A stretch of DNA of 64,000 nucleotides from Methylorubrum suomiense. Lineage in GTDB: Bacteria; Pseudomonadota; Alphaproteobacteria; Rhizobiales; Beijerinckiaceae. Location of the stretch: the NCBI RefSeq assembly GCF_022179765.1, contig NZ_BPRE01000014.1:62001-126000 (forward strand). Direction: 5' to 3'. Below the pieces are notes generated by a model. That model had not been told where the DNA came from and did no database searches. It saw nothing but the letters and a program-made list of their open reading frames with translations. This document shows positions 9,161 through 20,668 of this stretch, one piece after another; position 1 is the first letter of the stretch; every line of letters begins with the position of its first letter. Made by a program: the position numbers and the translations under genes.

Positions 9161-9560
9161 GCCGAACCCCTCGTTTCGTTGCGCGGGAGGATCATGGAAG
9201 TGCCCTCGCGTCGACGCCTGGCCGCGGAGAGGGTTCCTCCCGTGGAATTCCTCCAATGCCAGACTGGGCGCTGGCGAGGCTTAGACGAGGCCTCAGGACG
9301 AAACAAGGGTATTGCGCGTCGCACAAACACCCCATGCACCCCGAGACAGCCACGCTGGTATACCAGTGCATGGGCTACCTTCGCAGCACGCATGGGTTGC
9401 CCCCACGGAAGGGCGGGTCGGGCGATCCGCGCGATGGCCCATACCACTTTTCTCGCTCGATACACGTTAAACGCGTAGGCCGCGCCGAGATCTTTCCGAT
9501 CGCCCTTCACCGCGCCGGAAGCCGGCCGGAAAACGAATCGCGAAAGTGCGATTCCCTTGC
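9161..9560. other. Non-coding region upstream of the nuo operon
   Basis: Between nuoA (minus) and the tRNA-Asp promoter (plus) there is no credible gene; the short open frames here lack family resemblance and read across each other. The region should carry the nuo promoter. The one clear signal is a 12-base palindrome at 9355-9366, listed separately. Confidence 0.7.
9355..9366. promoter_or_regulatory. Palindrome CTGGTATACCAG, possible GntR-type operator upstream of nuoA
   Basis: A perfect 12-base palindrome, CTGGTATACCAG, extends to 16 bases with one mismatched pair. It lies about 195 bases upstream of the nuoA start. The core TGGTATACCA resembles the operators of FadR-subfamily GntR regulators such as UxuR. 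That a GntR protein acts here is inference; distance to the promoter is unknown. Confidence 0.35.
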
Positions 9561-9589
9561 TTGACAGCCCGAAGCGCCCCCCCTAAACC
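9561..9589 (+). promoter_or_regulatory. Sigma-70-type promoter of tRNA-Asp
   Basis: TTGACA at 9561-9566, a 17-base spacer and TAAACC at 9584-9589 fit a housekeeping promoter. Transcription would start near 9596, about 40 bases before the tRNA. Confidence 0.6.
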
Positions 9590-9635
9590 CCGCCTCGTCG
9601 CCGGCAGCGAGGCCATCCCCTCCGGCGACCGCCAC

Positions 9636-9712
9636 GCGGGCGTAGCTCAGTCGGTTAGAGTGCCGGCCTGTCACGCCGGAGGTCGCGGGTTCGAGCCCCG
9701 TCGCCCGCGCCA
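9636..9712 (+). tRNA. tRNA-Asp (GTC anticodon)
   Basis: A 77-base cloverleaf: acceptor arms GCGGGCG (9636-9642) and CGCCCGC (9702-9708), D-arm GCTCAGTCGGTTAGAG, anticodon stem CCGGC/GCCGG with loop CTGTCAC and anticodon GTC at 9670-9672, and T-arm with GGTTCGAGCCC. The discriminator is G and the CCA end is encoded (9710-9712). GTC with a G discriminator identifies tRNA-Asp. No direct repeat of the 3' end, which would mark an integrated element, was noticed nearby. Confidence 0.97.
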
Positions 9713-9984
9713 CGTCTTCTCAAGAAGACAATCTAGACCGCAAGCTGAAATCGGCACAAGCGGCCCGAACTTGTCCGATTCCGTGCATTGTCGAATTCGG
9801 TCCGCGCCCTCGGGCCGGTCGGCCTGTTCGTGCGCCGGGATGCATGGGTGTCGGCGGCGCATGCGTGGCCGCGACGACACGGCGGCGGCCGCACCGTTGC
9901 GTCTGTCCGGACTCGCCGCTGTTTCGCCGCATCGGCCGGGGATGCGCTGGGGCAACGCCTCACGCCCTCGCTCCGAATCGCCCG

Positions 9985-10473
9985 ATGCCGATCCTGCGCC
10001 CCGTTGCCGCCGCGCTTCTCCTCGCTCTCACGCTCGCGGGCTGCGGCGGCTCGCCCGTTCTGGACGCCAGCCTTCCGACGGTCCCGGTGATACTCGACGA
10101 GGGCGCCGCCGCCCAGGCGATCTCGCGCTATCGGGCGCAGCACGGCCTCGGACCCGTCACGATCGATTCGAGCTTGATTCGCGCGGCCTCGTTCCAGGCA
10201 GGCGCCAATGCGCGGATGGGGCGCCTCAGCCACGAGGCCGCCGGCTCGTTCGAGAGCCGAATGGCGCAGGCCGGCTTTGCCAAGCGCTACGCGTCGGAGA
10301 ATCTCAGCGCGGGTTCGGAAACCTTCGATCAGGTCCTCGCCCGCTGGAAGGCCTCGCCCGAGCACAATCGCAACATGCTCATGCCGCAGTTGCGCCGGAT
10401 CGGCATCGCCCGGGTCGATGCCCCGGGCACCCGCTACAAGCGCTTCTGGGCGCTGGTCATGTCGGGGGATTGA
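9985..10473 (+). CDS. CAP/SCP-domain lipoprotein (YkwD-like)
   Basis: A 162-residue exported protein. The N-terminus MPILRPVAAALLLALTLAGC is a lipoprotein signal with lipobox LAGC, so Cys20 would be lipidated. The rest is a bacterial CAP domain: a helix AAAQAISRYRAQHGLGPV, then SHEAAGSFESRMAQAGF, SENLSAGSETFDQVLARWKA and SPEHNRNMLMPQLRRIGIAR, which are the order and motifs of the YkwD group. The function of bacterial CAP proteins is mostly unknown. The start at 9985 is chosen because it opens directly with the signal peptide; longer in-frame readings add an unlikely arginine-rich leader. It converges with the pseudoazurin gene. Confidence 0.85.
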   Translation: MPILRPVAAALLLALTLAGCGGSPVLDASLPTVPVILDEGAAAQAISRYRAQHGLGPVTIDSSLIRAASFQAGANARMGRLSHEAAGSFESRMAQAGFAKRYASENLSAGSETFDQVLARWKASPEHNRNMLMPQLRRIGIARVDAPGTRYKRFWALVMSGD

Positions 10474-10475
10474 GC

Positions 10476-10506
10476 GGCGGTCCTCGCTAGATGAGGCGGG
10501 ACCGCC
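10476..10506. terminator. Stem-loop between two convergent genes
   Basis: GGCGGTCC (10476-10483) pairs with GGACCGCC (10499-10506), with an inner CCTC/GAGG extension. It lies three bases after the CAP-protein stop and 20 before the pseudoazurin stop, so it could serve both directions. There is no T-run on the plus strand. Confidence 0.5.
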
Positions 10507-10525
10507 TTCCCGGGGCGGACTCCGG

Positions 10526-10969
10526 TTACTGCGCCTGGGCGAAGAGCGGCTCGAACCGCTTCTGCGTCAGCTTATTGTGGGGGACGCTCTTGGCGGCCTC
10601 CAGGTTGTCGCGCTTGTCGCCGACGACCACGAGCGCGACCATGCCCATGATGTAATGCGGCGCGCATTTGAAGCCGTAGACACCCTCCTTATCGAACTTG
10701 ACGACGGCGTCCTGGCTCACGACCGTCTTCACGTATTCCGCGCCCTCCGGCGCCATGCCCTTGATGGTCTCGACGTTGTGGCCCTTGTCGGTCTGCACGA
10801 ACTTGATGCTGTCGCCGGGCTTCAGCTTCACGAAGGCCGGATCGAACACCATCGACCCGCCCGGCCCGTTGTTGAGGGCCTTGACCGTGAATTCCTCGGC
10901 CGCGGCCGGCAGCGCCGACGCGACGCCCGAGAGCAGGGTCACCGCGACCATCAGATGCTTCAACGCCAT
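10526..10969 (-). CDS. Pseudoazurin (periplasmic type I copper protein)
   Basis: A 147-residue precursor with a signal peptide cleaved after ALPAAA (residue 24). In mature numbering the type I copper ligands fall exactly where the family has them: His40 (KGHNVET), Cys78 and His81 (FKCAPHYIMGM) and Met86. Pseudoazurins carry electrons in the periplasm, for example to nitrite reductase or cytochrome peroxidase; the partner here is not evident. I start at the ATG at 10969 because an upstream reading would add 13 charged residues before the signal. A promoter candidate lies ~100 bases upstream in a conspicuously A+T-rich patch. Confidence 0.93.
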   Translation of the reverse strand: MALKHLMVAVTLLSGVASALPAAAEEFTVKALNNGPGGSMVFDPAFVKLKPGDSIKFVQTDKGHNVETIKGMAPEGAEYVKTVVSQDAVVKFDKEGVYGFKCAPHYIMGMVALVVVGDKRDNLEAAKSVPHNKLTQKRFEPLFAQAQ

Positions 10970-11067
10970 TGTTCGCTTCCTCGGAATGATTCTCATGATG
11001 ATCGGCATACATCGCCGATCTTCGTCCGATATAGACTCTATTAGGAAACAGCAAATGGAGATATACT

Positions 11068-11096
11068 GGTATAATTTCGAATAATTAAACTTTCAA
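11068..11096 (-). promoter_or_regulatory. Promoter candidate for pseudoazurin in an A+T-rich patch
   Basis: Read on the minus strand: TTGAAA (11091-11096), 17-base spacer, TATACC (11068-11073). It lies in a roughly 70-base A+T-rich stretch (about 11030-11100) that stands out from the GC-rich surroundings. It leaves a leader of about 90 bases before the pseudoazurin start. Confidence 0.5.
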
Positions 11097-11306
11097 AATC
11101 AGTCGAGGCGGAGGGGGTCGCTGAGCCGGCGGGAGAGATCGCGGGGTTGGAAAACGGGCATGGCGGGGCCGCTCTTTCAATGCCGCGCGGCCGGGTGTAA
11201 ACGCGGGGCTTGACGATCATCCAGGCCGCCCGATCCCTTCGGGCGCCGCCCGAAAGAGGCGGCGCGCGGGGGGTGAGCGCGCGCGAGCTAGACCTCAAGG
11301 CGCTCA
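11097..11306. other. Non-coding leader before carB, with a hairpin
   Basis: No gene is visible between the pseudoazurin promoter and carB. A small hairpin, TTCGGGC/GCCCGAA with loop GCC, lies at 11238-11254, about 50 bases before carB. Nothing identifies it as a known riboswitch or attenuator. Confidence 0.5.
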
Positions 11307-14780
<3,474 letters not shown>

Positions 14781-14792
14781 ATACCTCCGGCG

Positions 14793-14824
14793 CGCGAGGT
14801 GCCCGGCGGACAGGGCGCCTCGCG
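14793..14824 (+). terminator. Hairpin after carB
   Basis: A 12-base stem (CGCGAGGTGCCC with GGGCGCCTCGCG, one G-T pair) encloses an 8-base loop, starting 13 bases after the carB stop. No T-run follows, so efficiency as an intrinsic terminator is uncertain. Confidence 0.45.
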
Positions 14825-14901
14825 GTCTGAACTGAGAGCCGTTTTCCGGCCCGGAAGGAGCTCACCGCTCCCGCCGGGCCTCTTCATTGTGGCGCGAGAC
14901 C

Positions 14902-15384
14902 ATGAGCATCGACAAGGTTCCGATTACGATCCGTGGCTACGCAGCTCTCGAGGAAGAGCTGAAGCATCGCCAGCAGGTGGAGCGGCAGCGCATCATCCAG
15001 GCGATCTCCGAGGCGCGCGCCCTGGGCGACCTGTCCGAGAACGCCGAGTATCATGCCGCCAAGGAGGCCCAGTCCCACAACGAGGGCCGGGTGCTCGAAC
15101 TGGAAAGCATGATCGCGCGGGCCGAGATCATCGACACCGCGAAGCTCTCGGGCGCCAAGATCAAGTTCGGCGCGCGGGTGAAGCTCCTCGACGAGGATAC
15201 CGAGGAAGAGAAGACCTACCAGATCGTCGGCGAGCCGGAGGCGGACGTGCGCGAGGGTCGGGTCTCGATCTCCTCGCCGATCGCGCGCGCGCTGATCGGC
15301 AAGGGCGTCGGCGACACCGTCGAGGTGACGACGCCCGGCGGCGGCAAATCCTACGAGGTCGTCGCCGTCGAGTGGGGAGCCTGA
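14902..15384 (+). CDS. greA: Transcription elongation factor GreA
   Basis: Rescues backtracked RNA polymerase by stimulating cleavage of the nascent RNA. The 160-residue protein (start MSIDKVPITIRGYAALEEEL) has an N-terminal antiparallel coiled coil whose tip carries the acidic GDLSENAEYHAAKEAQ motif (about residues 43-58), followed by the FKBP-like C-terminal domain. A start five codons upstream exists, but the chosen ATG matches the family length (about 158). Confidence 0.97.
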   Translation: MSIDKVPITIRGYAALEEELKHRQQVERQRIIQAISEARALGDLSENAEYHAAKEAQSHNEGRVLELESMIARAEIIDTAKLSGAKIKFGARVKLLDEDTEEEKTYQIVGEPEADVREGRVSISSPIARALIGKGVGDTVEVTTPGGGKSYEVVAVEWGA

Positions 15385-15905
15385 TCCCGTTGCCGGCCCC
15401 CGGCCTCAAGGCCTCCTTGGCCCTCTCGGCCTTCTTGGCCCTGGGCCTCGACCTGCTCGCGGGACCGGCCGTCGCCCAGGATTTCGGCCGGATCGGCGGC
15501 GTCTCCGTCGATGTGCGCCCGCTCGCCGCCTATGGCGGCGGGCCCCAGGCGGAGGCTCTGCGGGCCGATCTGACGGCGGCGCTGCGGCAGGCCTTCGGCG
15601 ATCGGATCGTGCGCGGGGCGCCGACCCTGGTGGTGCGCGTGAGCGGTCTCTCGCTCAACCCCTATGCCGGGGCCCAAGGCGCGAGCCGCGGCAGCTTCGG
15701 TGGAGGCGGCGTCACCGATTATCTCGATGGCGAGGCGCTGCTGGTCGGCCGTGACGGTGCGGTTCTCGCCCGCCATCCCCAGCTCTCGGCTCTGCCGGCG
15801 AGTTCGGGCGGCGCGTGGTACGATCCGGCCTCGGAACGGCGGCGCGTCGCGGCGCTGGCCGAGCATTACGCGGCATGGCTTCGGCGCCAACTGCCGGCTC
15901 AGTAG
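15372..15905 (+). CDS. Secreted protein of unknown function
   Basis: A 177-residue product not assigned to a named family. The start is a GTG at 15372 that overlaps the end of greA by 13 bases; a TTG at 15390 is the alternative. Residues ~10-35 form a signal peptide ending GPAVAQ before DFGRIGGVSVDVRPLAAYGG. The mature part has a DLTAALRQAFGDRIVRG segment, then a Gly/Ser-rich stretch (GASRGSFGGGGVTD), and a C-terminal helix ending in WLRRQLPAQ. The overlap with greA and with the next gene suggests co-translation. GC-rich codon use is uniform with its neighbours. Confidence 0.7.
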   Translation: MGSLIPLPAPGLKASLALSAFLALGLDLLAGPAVAQDFGRIGGVSVDVRPLAAYGGGPQAEALRADLTAALRQAFGDRIVRGAPTLVVRVSGLSLNPYAGAQGASRGSFGGGGVTDYLDGEALLVGRDGAVLARHPQLSALPASSGGAWYDPASERRRVAALAEHYAAWLRRQLPAQ

Positions 15906-17044
15906 AGTCGGCCGGTCGGGTCGGAAGCGGGACACAGTTCGGGGACGTGCGTGGCGTGAGCGGAAGCGGGCCGGTGGCGGGGGACGGCGTCGTGCCGCCC
16001 GAGATCGGGCGCGCGCGCGCTTGGATCGTGACCGACGGCAAGGCCGGCGACGAGAACCAGTGCATCGGGATAGCTCAAGCCCTCGGCCTGGATGTCGAGC
16101 GTCGGCGCATTCCGCGCGGTCGCCCGCTGACCTGGATGGCTCCCTGGGGACCGATCGATCCCCGCGACGCGCCCGGCCGGGCCGGGGGCGTCCTCGAAGG
16201 CCCCCTGCCGGATATCCTGATCGCCTCGGGCCGACGCGCGGTGCCCTATCTGCGGGCGGTGCGACGTGCCTCGCAGGGGCGCACCTTCACGGCTTTCCTC
16301 AAGGACCCGCGGACGGGGCACGACACCGCCGACTTCATCTGGGTTCCGGATTACGACGATCTGCGCGGCCCCAACGTCTTCACGACGCTCACCGCCCCGC
16401 ACCCCGTCTCCCGCGCCAGGCTCGACGCCGCCCGCGCTCAGCCGGACCCGCGGCTGTCGGCCCTCCCCTGGCCGCGCATCGCCGTGCTGATCGGTGGCGA
16501 CAGCCGGCACCTCAGTTACCGCAAGTCCGACACGCGCCGCCTCGTGCGCGACCTGACCAAGCTCGCCGATGGCGGCTGCACCCTGATGATGACTGTGTCG
16601 CGGCGCACCCCGCCCGATCTCAGCGCGGCCCTCGGCGACCTGACCCGCCGCAAGGGCGGCTTCCTCTGGGACGGCACGGGAGAGAATCCCTATATCGGCA
16701 TGCTGGCGATCGCCGACCACATCGTCGTCACCTCGGATTCGGCGAACATGGTCGGCGAAGCGGCGAGCACCGGGGTGCCGCTCCTGCTGTTCGACCTTCC
16801 GCGCACCTATATTCGGCATCGGCGGATGTTCGCGGGGCTTGCCATGGCGGGAGCCCTCAAACCCTTCATCGGCCGTCTGGAGGCCCTGCGCTACACCCCG
16901 ATCGACGCGACCCCAGAGATCGCCGAAGCGATGGCCGCAGCCTACGCGGCGCATCGGCGGCTATTCGATCCGGCGCGGCGGGTGGAAAGCCCTGAGGCGG
17001 CGGGCCCATCGGCGGTCATACCGGCGCCGAAGGGGTCCATCTGA
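15875..17044 (+). CDS. ELM1-like (mitochondrial fission ELM1 family) protein
   Basis: Resembles the ELM1/COG3660 family, a GT-B-like fold shared by plant ELM1 and many alphaproteobacterial proteins of unproven function. Recognisable segments are ARAWIVTDGKAGDENQCIGI near the N-terminus, RTFTAFLKDPRTG, DFIWVPDYDDLRGPNVF, IAVLIGGDSRHLSYRKSD, GENPYIGMLAIADHIVVTSD and MVGEAASTGVPLLLFDLPRT. Starts at ATG 15875 (overlapping the preceding gene by 31 bases), GTG 15947 (with GGGG just upstream) and GTG 15956 are all possible; the family match begins only around codon 46 of the longest form, so the shorter starts are quite likely. Length is 389 from 15875. Confidence 0.8.
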   Translation: MASAPTAGSVESAGRVGSGTQFGDVRGVSGSGPVAGDGVVPPEIGRARAWIVTDGKAGDENQCIGIAQALGLDVERRRIPRGRPLTWMAPWGPIDPRDAPGRAGGVLEGPLPDILIASGRRAVPYLRAVRRASQGRTFTAFLKDPRTGHDTADFIWVPDYDDLRGPNVFTTLTAPHPVSRARLDAARAQPDPRLSALPWPRIAVLIGGDSRHLSYRKSDTRRLVRDLTKLADGGCTLMMTVSRRTPPDLSAALGDLTRRKGGFLWDGTGENPYIGMLAIADHIVVTSDSANMVGEAASTGVPLLLFDLPRTYIRHRRMFAGLAMAGALKPFIGRLEALRYTPIDATPEIAEAMAAAYAAHRRLFDPARRVESPEAAGPSAVIPAPKGSI

Positions 17045-17297
17045 ACCGTACTCCGACGGGGCGGAAACCAATTCGGCGCGAGAATTCGCGGCATACACGG
17101 AGCGAGGGATGCGCCCGGACTGAACGGGGTCGGGAGGCATTCTCGGACGAGGCAAAAGACGGAGATCGAACGCCTCCGGGCGGCACGGACTCCGAAACGA
17201 TCAATTTCCGTGCGCTGTGCCACACTGCGCGCGAATCGATGAGGCGACGGGCCCGCTCTGCCGCGCGGGTCCGGCCGGAACCAGGAGACGGCGAGAG

Positions 17298-18272
17298 ATG
17301 GCCCACACCCACACGAGACTCGTGATCATCGGCTCGGGACCTGCGGGCTACACGGCCGCCATCTACGCCGCCCGCGCCATGGTCGAGCCGCTACTGATCT
17401 CCGGCTTCCAGCCCGGCGGCCAGCTCATGATCACGACCGACGTCGAGAATTATCCGGGATTCGCGGAAGCGATCCAGGGGCCTTGGCTGATGGAGCAGAT
17501 GCGCCTTCAGGCAGAGCATGTCGGCACGAAGATCGTGTCCGAGTACATCACCAAGGTCGATCTGCAGACCCGTCCCTTCCGGCTGGAAGCCGATTCCGGC
17601 GAGACCTATAGCTGCGACGCGCTCATCATCGCCACCGGCGCGCAGGCGAAGTGGCTCGGCCTTCCGTCGGAGGCGAAGTTCCAGGGCTTCGGCGTCTCGG
17701 CCTGCGCCACCTGCGACGGCTTCTTCTTCCGCGGCAAGGACGTGACGGTGGTGGGAGGCGGCAACACCGCCGTCGAGGAGGCCCTGTATCTGGCCAATCT
17801 CGCCAAGTCGGTCACGGTGATCCACCGTCGCGGCGAGTTCCGGGCCGAGCGCATCCTGCAGGAGCGGCTGTTCAAGCACGCCAACGTCACCGTGAAGTGG
17901 CATCATGCCGTCGAGGAGATCTGCGGCTCCGAGGCGCCGCCCTCGGTCACGCATCTGCGCCTGAAGGATCTGCGCTCCGGCCAGATCGTCGAGCACGCCA
18001 CCGACGGCCTGTTCGTCGCGATCGGCCATCAGCCCGCGACCTCCATCTTCGAGGGCCAGTTGCCGATGCGACATGGCGGCTACATCGCGGTGACGCCGGG
18101 CACGACCGCGACCGACGTGCCGGGCGTGTTCGCGGCGGGCGACGTCACCGACGACGTCTACCGGCAGGCGATCACCGCCGCCGGCATGGGCTGCATGGCG
18201 GCCCTCGAAGCCGAGAAGTATCTGGCGGCCCTCGATGTCGGCGAGAGCCCGGCCAAGGCCGCGGCCGAGTAA
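17298..18272 (+). CDS. trxB: Thioredoxin-disulfide reductase
   Basis: FAD- and NADPH-dependent enzyme that keeps thioredoxin reduced in the cytoplasm. The 324-residue protein has the FAD motif GSGPAGYTAAIYAARA (12-27), the redox-active C136-A-T-C139 (SACATCDGFFF), the NADPH motif VVGGGNTAVEEALYLANL and the C-terminal FAD motif VFAAGDVTDDVYRQAITAAG. The ATG at 17298 follows GGAG/GCGAGAG sequences and gives the family N-terminus; longer in-frame starts are not supported. Confidence 0.97.
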   Translation: MAHTHTRLVIIGSGPAGYTAAIYAARAMVEPLLISGFQPGGQLMITTDVENYPGFAEAIQGPWLMEQMRLQAEHVGTKIVSEYITKVDLQTRPFRLEADSGETYSCDALIIATGAQAKWLGLPSEAKFQGFGVSACATCDGFFFRGKDVTVVGGGNTAVEEALYLANLAKSVTVIHRRGEFRAERILQERLFKHANVTVKWHHAVEEICGSEAPPSVTHLRLKDLRSGQIVEHATDGLFVAIGHQPATSIFEGQLPMRHGGYIAVTPGTTATDVPGVFAAGDVTDDVYRQAITAAGMGCMAALEAEKYLAALDVGESPAKAAAE

Positions 18273-18307
18273 GGCCGCCGCTTCGCAGGTTCGTTTGGGG
18301 ATAACGG

Positions 18308-18333
18308 TGGGCACCGGCGACCGGCGCCCATTT
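18308..18333 (+). terminator. Likely terminator after trxB
   Basis: TGGGCACCGG and CCGGCGCCCA form a 10-base stem with one mismatch and loop CGA, followed by TTT. It begins 36 bases after trxB. Confidence 0.5.
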
Positions 18334-18519
18334 CACTGTTGACGGCCCTGTGACGCAACCAAATCGCAAGCTTGCCGTCCTAGTCTGAACCATGCAGGAG
18401 CCCTACGGTTTCGCGAGGAGCCCTTCGCTCAGCGAATGACGGGGGCGCCAGCAGGGTGGATGTCGTGCAACGCCCAAGGGTCGCGGCCTCCCGTGACGGG
18501 CAGACCTCGACGGGCGGGA

Positions 18520-19419
18520 GTGACGGCCTTGGATTGGGACAAGATCCGGATTTTCCTCAACGTCGCGGAGGCCGGCAGCTTCACGCGGGCGGGCGACGAT
18601 ATCGGGCTCAGCCAGTCGGCGGTGAGCCGTCAGATCAGCGCCCTTGAGCGCGAATTGAAGGCGCCGCTGTTCCACCGCCACGCCCGCGGCCTGATCCTGA
18701 CCGAGCAGGGCGACCTGCTGTTCCGCGCCGCGCGGGACATGAAGCTGCGGCTTGAGAACACCCGCGCCCGCCTCGTCGAGACGAGCGAGCGCCCGTCAGG
18801 CGATCTGCGGGTGACAACGACGGTCGGGCTCGGCTCGTCTTGGCTCGCGGGCCGCATCTCGGAATTCCTCGACCTCTACCCGGATGTCCGGGTCGAATTG
18901 GTGCTGACCAACGAGGAACTCGATCTCGCCATGCGCGAGGCCGACATCGCCATCCGCATGCGTCGGCCGGCCCAGCCGGACCTGATCCAGCGGCGGCTGT
19001 TCACGGTGCATTACCACGCCTTCGCCAGTCGCGATTACGTGAAGCGCTTCGGCGAGCCCAAGACCATCGCCGATCTCGACGAGCACCGGCTCGTCTCCTT
19101 CGGCGGAAACGAGCCCTCCTACCTGCTGGCCACCCACTATCTCTCCAGCATCGGCCGCGAGGGCGATGACCGCCGCCCGGTCCACTTCACGGTCAACAAC
19201 ATCACCGCCCTGCACAAGGCCATGGAGGCCGGGATCGGCGTCGGCATCCTGCCCGACTACGCGGTGGACGGCGACGAGAACCTCGTCCAGGTCCTGCGCG
19301 AGGCCGAGATGCCGACCATGGAGAGCTACCTCGTCTATGCCGAGGAAATGCGCACGGTCGCCCGCGTTCAGGCGTTCCGCGACTTCCTCGTCAACAAGGC
19401 CCAGCGCTGGACCTACTGA
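18520..19419 (+). CDS. LysR-family transcriptional regulator
   Basis: A 299-residue LysR regulator. The N-terminal winged helix-turn-helix (WDKIRIFLNVAEAGSFTRAG, then GLSQSAVSRQISALERELKA) is followed by a linker helix and a periplasmic-binding-like effector domain (GDLRVTTTVGLGSSWLAGRI, AIRMRRPAQPDLIQRRLF, NNITALHKAMEAGIGVGILP). I use the GTG at 18520 because the upstream ATG at 18436 adds 28 residues unlike the family; a TTG at 18529 is also conceivable. It lies downstream of trxB, but a target cannot be named from the sequence. Confidence 0.9.
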   Translation: MTALDWDKIRIFLNVAEAGSFTRAGDDIGLSQSAVSRQISALERELKAPLFHRHARGLILTEQGDLLFRAARDMKLRLENTRARLVETSERPSGDLRVTTTVGLGSSWLAGRISEFLDLYPDVRVELVLTNEELDLAMREADIAIRMRRPAQPDLIQRRLFTVHYHAFASRDYVKRFGEPKTIADLDEHRLVSFGGNEPSYLLATHYLSSIGREGDDRRPVHFTVNNITALHKAMEAGIGVGILPDYAVDGDENLVQVLREAEMPTMESYLVYAEEMRTVARVQAFRDFLVNKAQRWTY

Positions 19420-19443
19420 GGGCTCTTCCGTGTTATCTTCGCC

Positions 19444-19560
19444 CGGTCATTCCGGAGCACGAAGAAGGCCGGATCCGGCATCCACGACGGGCCTCGCCCC
19501 TGCCCCAGCCGCGCATTGCGGGCGGGCTCCGGGTTAAGCTGAGCGGTCCCAGAATGACGG
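19444..19560. repeat. Dispersed palindromic repeat, copy A
   Basis: A 117-base intergenic element with inverted ends (CGGTCATTCCGG and CCAGAATGACGG). Its core CCGGCATCCACGACGGGCC (19475-19493) recurs with one change at 22132-22150 inside another intergenic element. This is the pattern of short dispersed non-coding repeats in alphaproteobacterial genomes. Confidence 0.65.
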
Positions 19561-19704
19561 CACGCGTCGAAGGACGGCGTGAACGCGGACGCGACCATCG
19601 CAGGGAAACCACGACCGCCCTTGTCGCGGGCGCTCGGCCTCGTCTAAGACCGGCCCTCCCGCCGGGCGGCTCCTCAGGCCCCCGTCGAAAGAAATCCGGC
19701 TGGC

Positions 19705-20160
19705 ATGACCGCGATTCACTGTCTCAACGGGCCGAACCTCAATCTGCTGGGCACGCGCGAGCCGGGCATCTACGGCGCGGCCACCCTGGCCGATATCGAG
19801 CGCGACCTGCGATCGCGCGCGGATCGCCTCGATATCGCCCTGACCTTCCGTCAGACGAATCACGAGGGCGAACTCGTGACGTTCGTGCAGGAGGCCGGCG
19901 CGGCCGGAGCCGGGGTGCTCATCAACGCCGCCGCCTACACGCACACCTCGGTCGCGCTCCGCGACGCCATCGCAGGAACCGGCGTGACCGCGGTCGAGAT
20001 CCACCTCTCGAACGTGCATGCCCGCGAGGCGTTTCGTCATGTCTCTCTGATCGCACCGGTCTGCGCCGGGGTGATCGCGGGCTTCGGCCCCTACAGCTAT
20101 CTCGCAGGGCTCGAAGCCCTCGCCCATCTCCTGCGCGGACGGTCCCCGTCCGCTCCCTGA
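19705..20160 (+). CDS. aroQ: Type II 3-dehydroquinate dehydratase
   Basis: Third step of the shikimate pathway, converting 3-dehydroquinate to 3-dehydroshikimate. The 151-residue protein has the type II signature: CLNGPNLNLLGTREPGIYG with catalytic Tyr23, LINAAAYTHTSVALRDAI, and EIHLSNVHAREAFRH with the catalytic His near residue 100. It sits 18 bases upstream of accB, the usual aroQ-accB-accC arrangement. Confidence 0.97.
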   Translation: MTAIHCLNGPNLNLLGTREPGIYGAATLADIERDLRSRADRLDIALTFRQTNHEGELVTFVQEAGAAGAGVLINAAAYTHTSVALRDAIAGTGVTAVEIHLSNVHAREAFRHVSLIAPVCAGVIAGFGPYSYLAGLEALAHLLRGRSPSAP

Positions 20161-20178
20161 CTGCAGAACCAAGAGCCG

Positions 20179-20658
20179 ATGGCCAAGAACGAACCCTTCG
20201 ATCCCGATCTGGTGCGCGAACTCGCCAAGATGGTCGCCGAGACCGATCTGACCGAGATCGAGGTCGAGAAGGGCGACCTGCGCATCCGCGTCGCCCGCAA
20301 GATCGAGACGGTGGCGGTTCAGGTCGCCCCGCCCGCCGCCATCGCCGCGGCGGCGCCTGCGGCCGCGCCCGCGGCGGTTCCGGCGGCTCTCGCCCCCGCA
20401 CCGGCCAAGGCCGGGGCCGGGCATCCCGGCGCCGTCCCTTCGCCGATGGTCGGCACCGCCTATCTGCGCCCCTCCCCGGAGGCGAAGCCGTTCATCGAGA
20501 TCGGCACGAAGGTCCAGGCGGGCGACAAGCTGCTGCTCGTCGAGGCGATGAAGACCTTCAACGAGATCGTGGCGCCCCGCGCCGGCACCGTCACCGCGAT
20601 CTTCGTCGAGGACGGCATGCCGGTCGAGTACGGCGAAGCGCTCCTCGTCCTCGAGTGA
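20179..20658 (+). CDS. accB: Biotin carboxyl carrier protein of acetyl-CoA carboxylase
   Basis: Carries the biotin that AccC carboxylates and that the AccAD transferase uses to make malonyl-CoA. The 159-residue protein has an N-terminal segment, an Ala/Pro-rich linker (about residues 50-80) and the biotinyl domain with E122-A-M-K125; Lys125 is the biotinylation site. It lies between aroQ and accC with short gaps, so all three are probably co-transcribed. Confidence 0.97.
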   Translation: MAKNEPFDPDLVRELAKMVAETDLTEIEVEKGDLRIRVARKIETVAVQVAPPAAIAAAAPAAAPAAVPAALAPAPAKAGAGHPGAVPSPMVGTAYLRPSPEAKPFIEIGTKVQAGDKLLLVEAMKTFNEIVAPRAGTVTAIFVEDGMPVEYGEALLVLE

Positions 20659-20668
20659 TGGCTGGCGG

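Noticed and set aside
9636..9712. tRNA-Asp as attachment site of an integrated element
   Set aside because: No integrase, no duplicated 3' tRNA segment noticed, and neighbours are ordinary genes.
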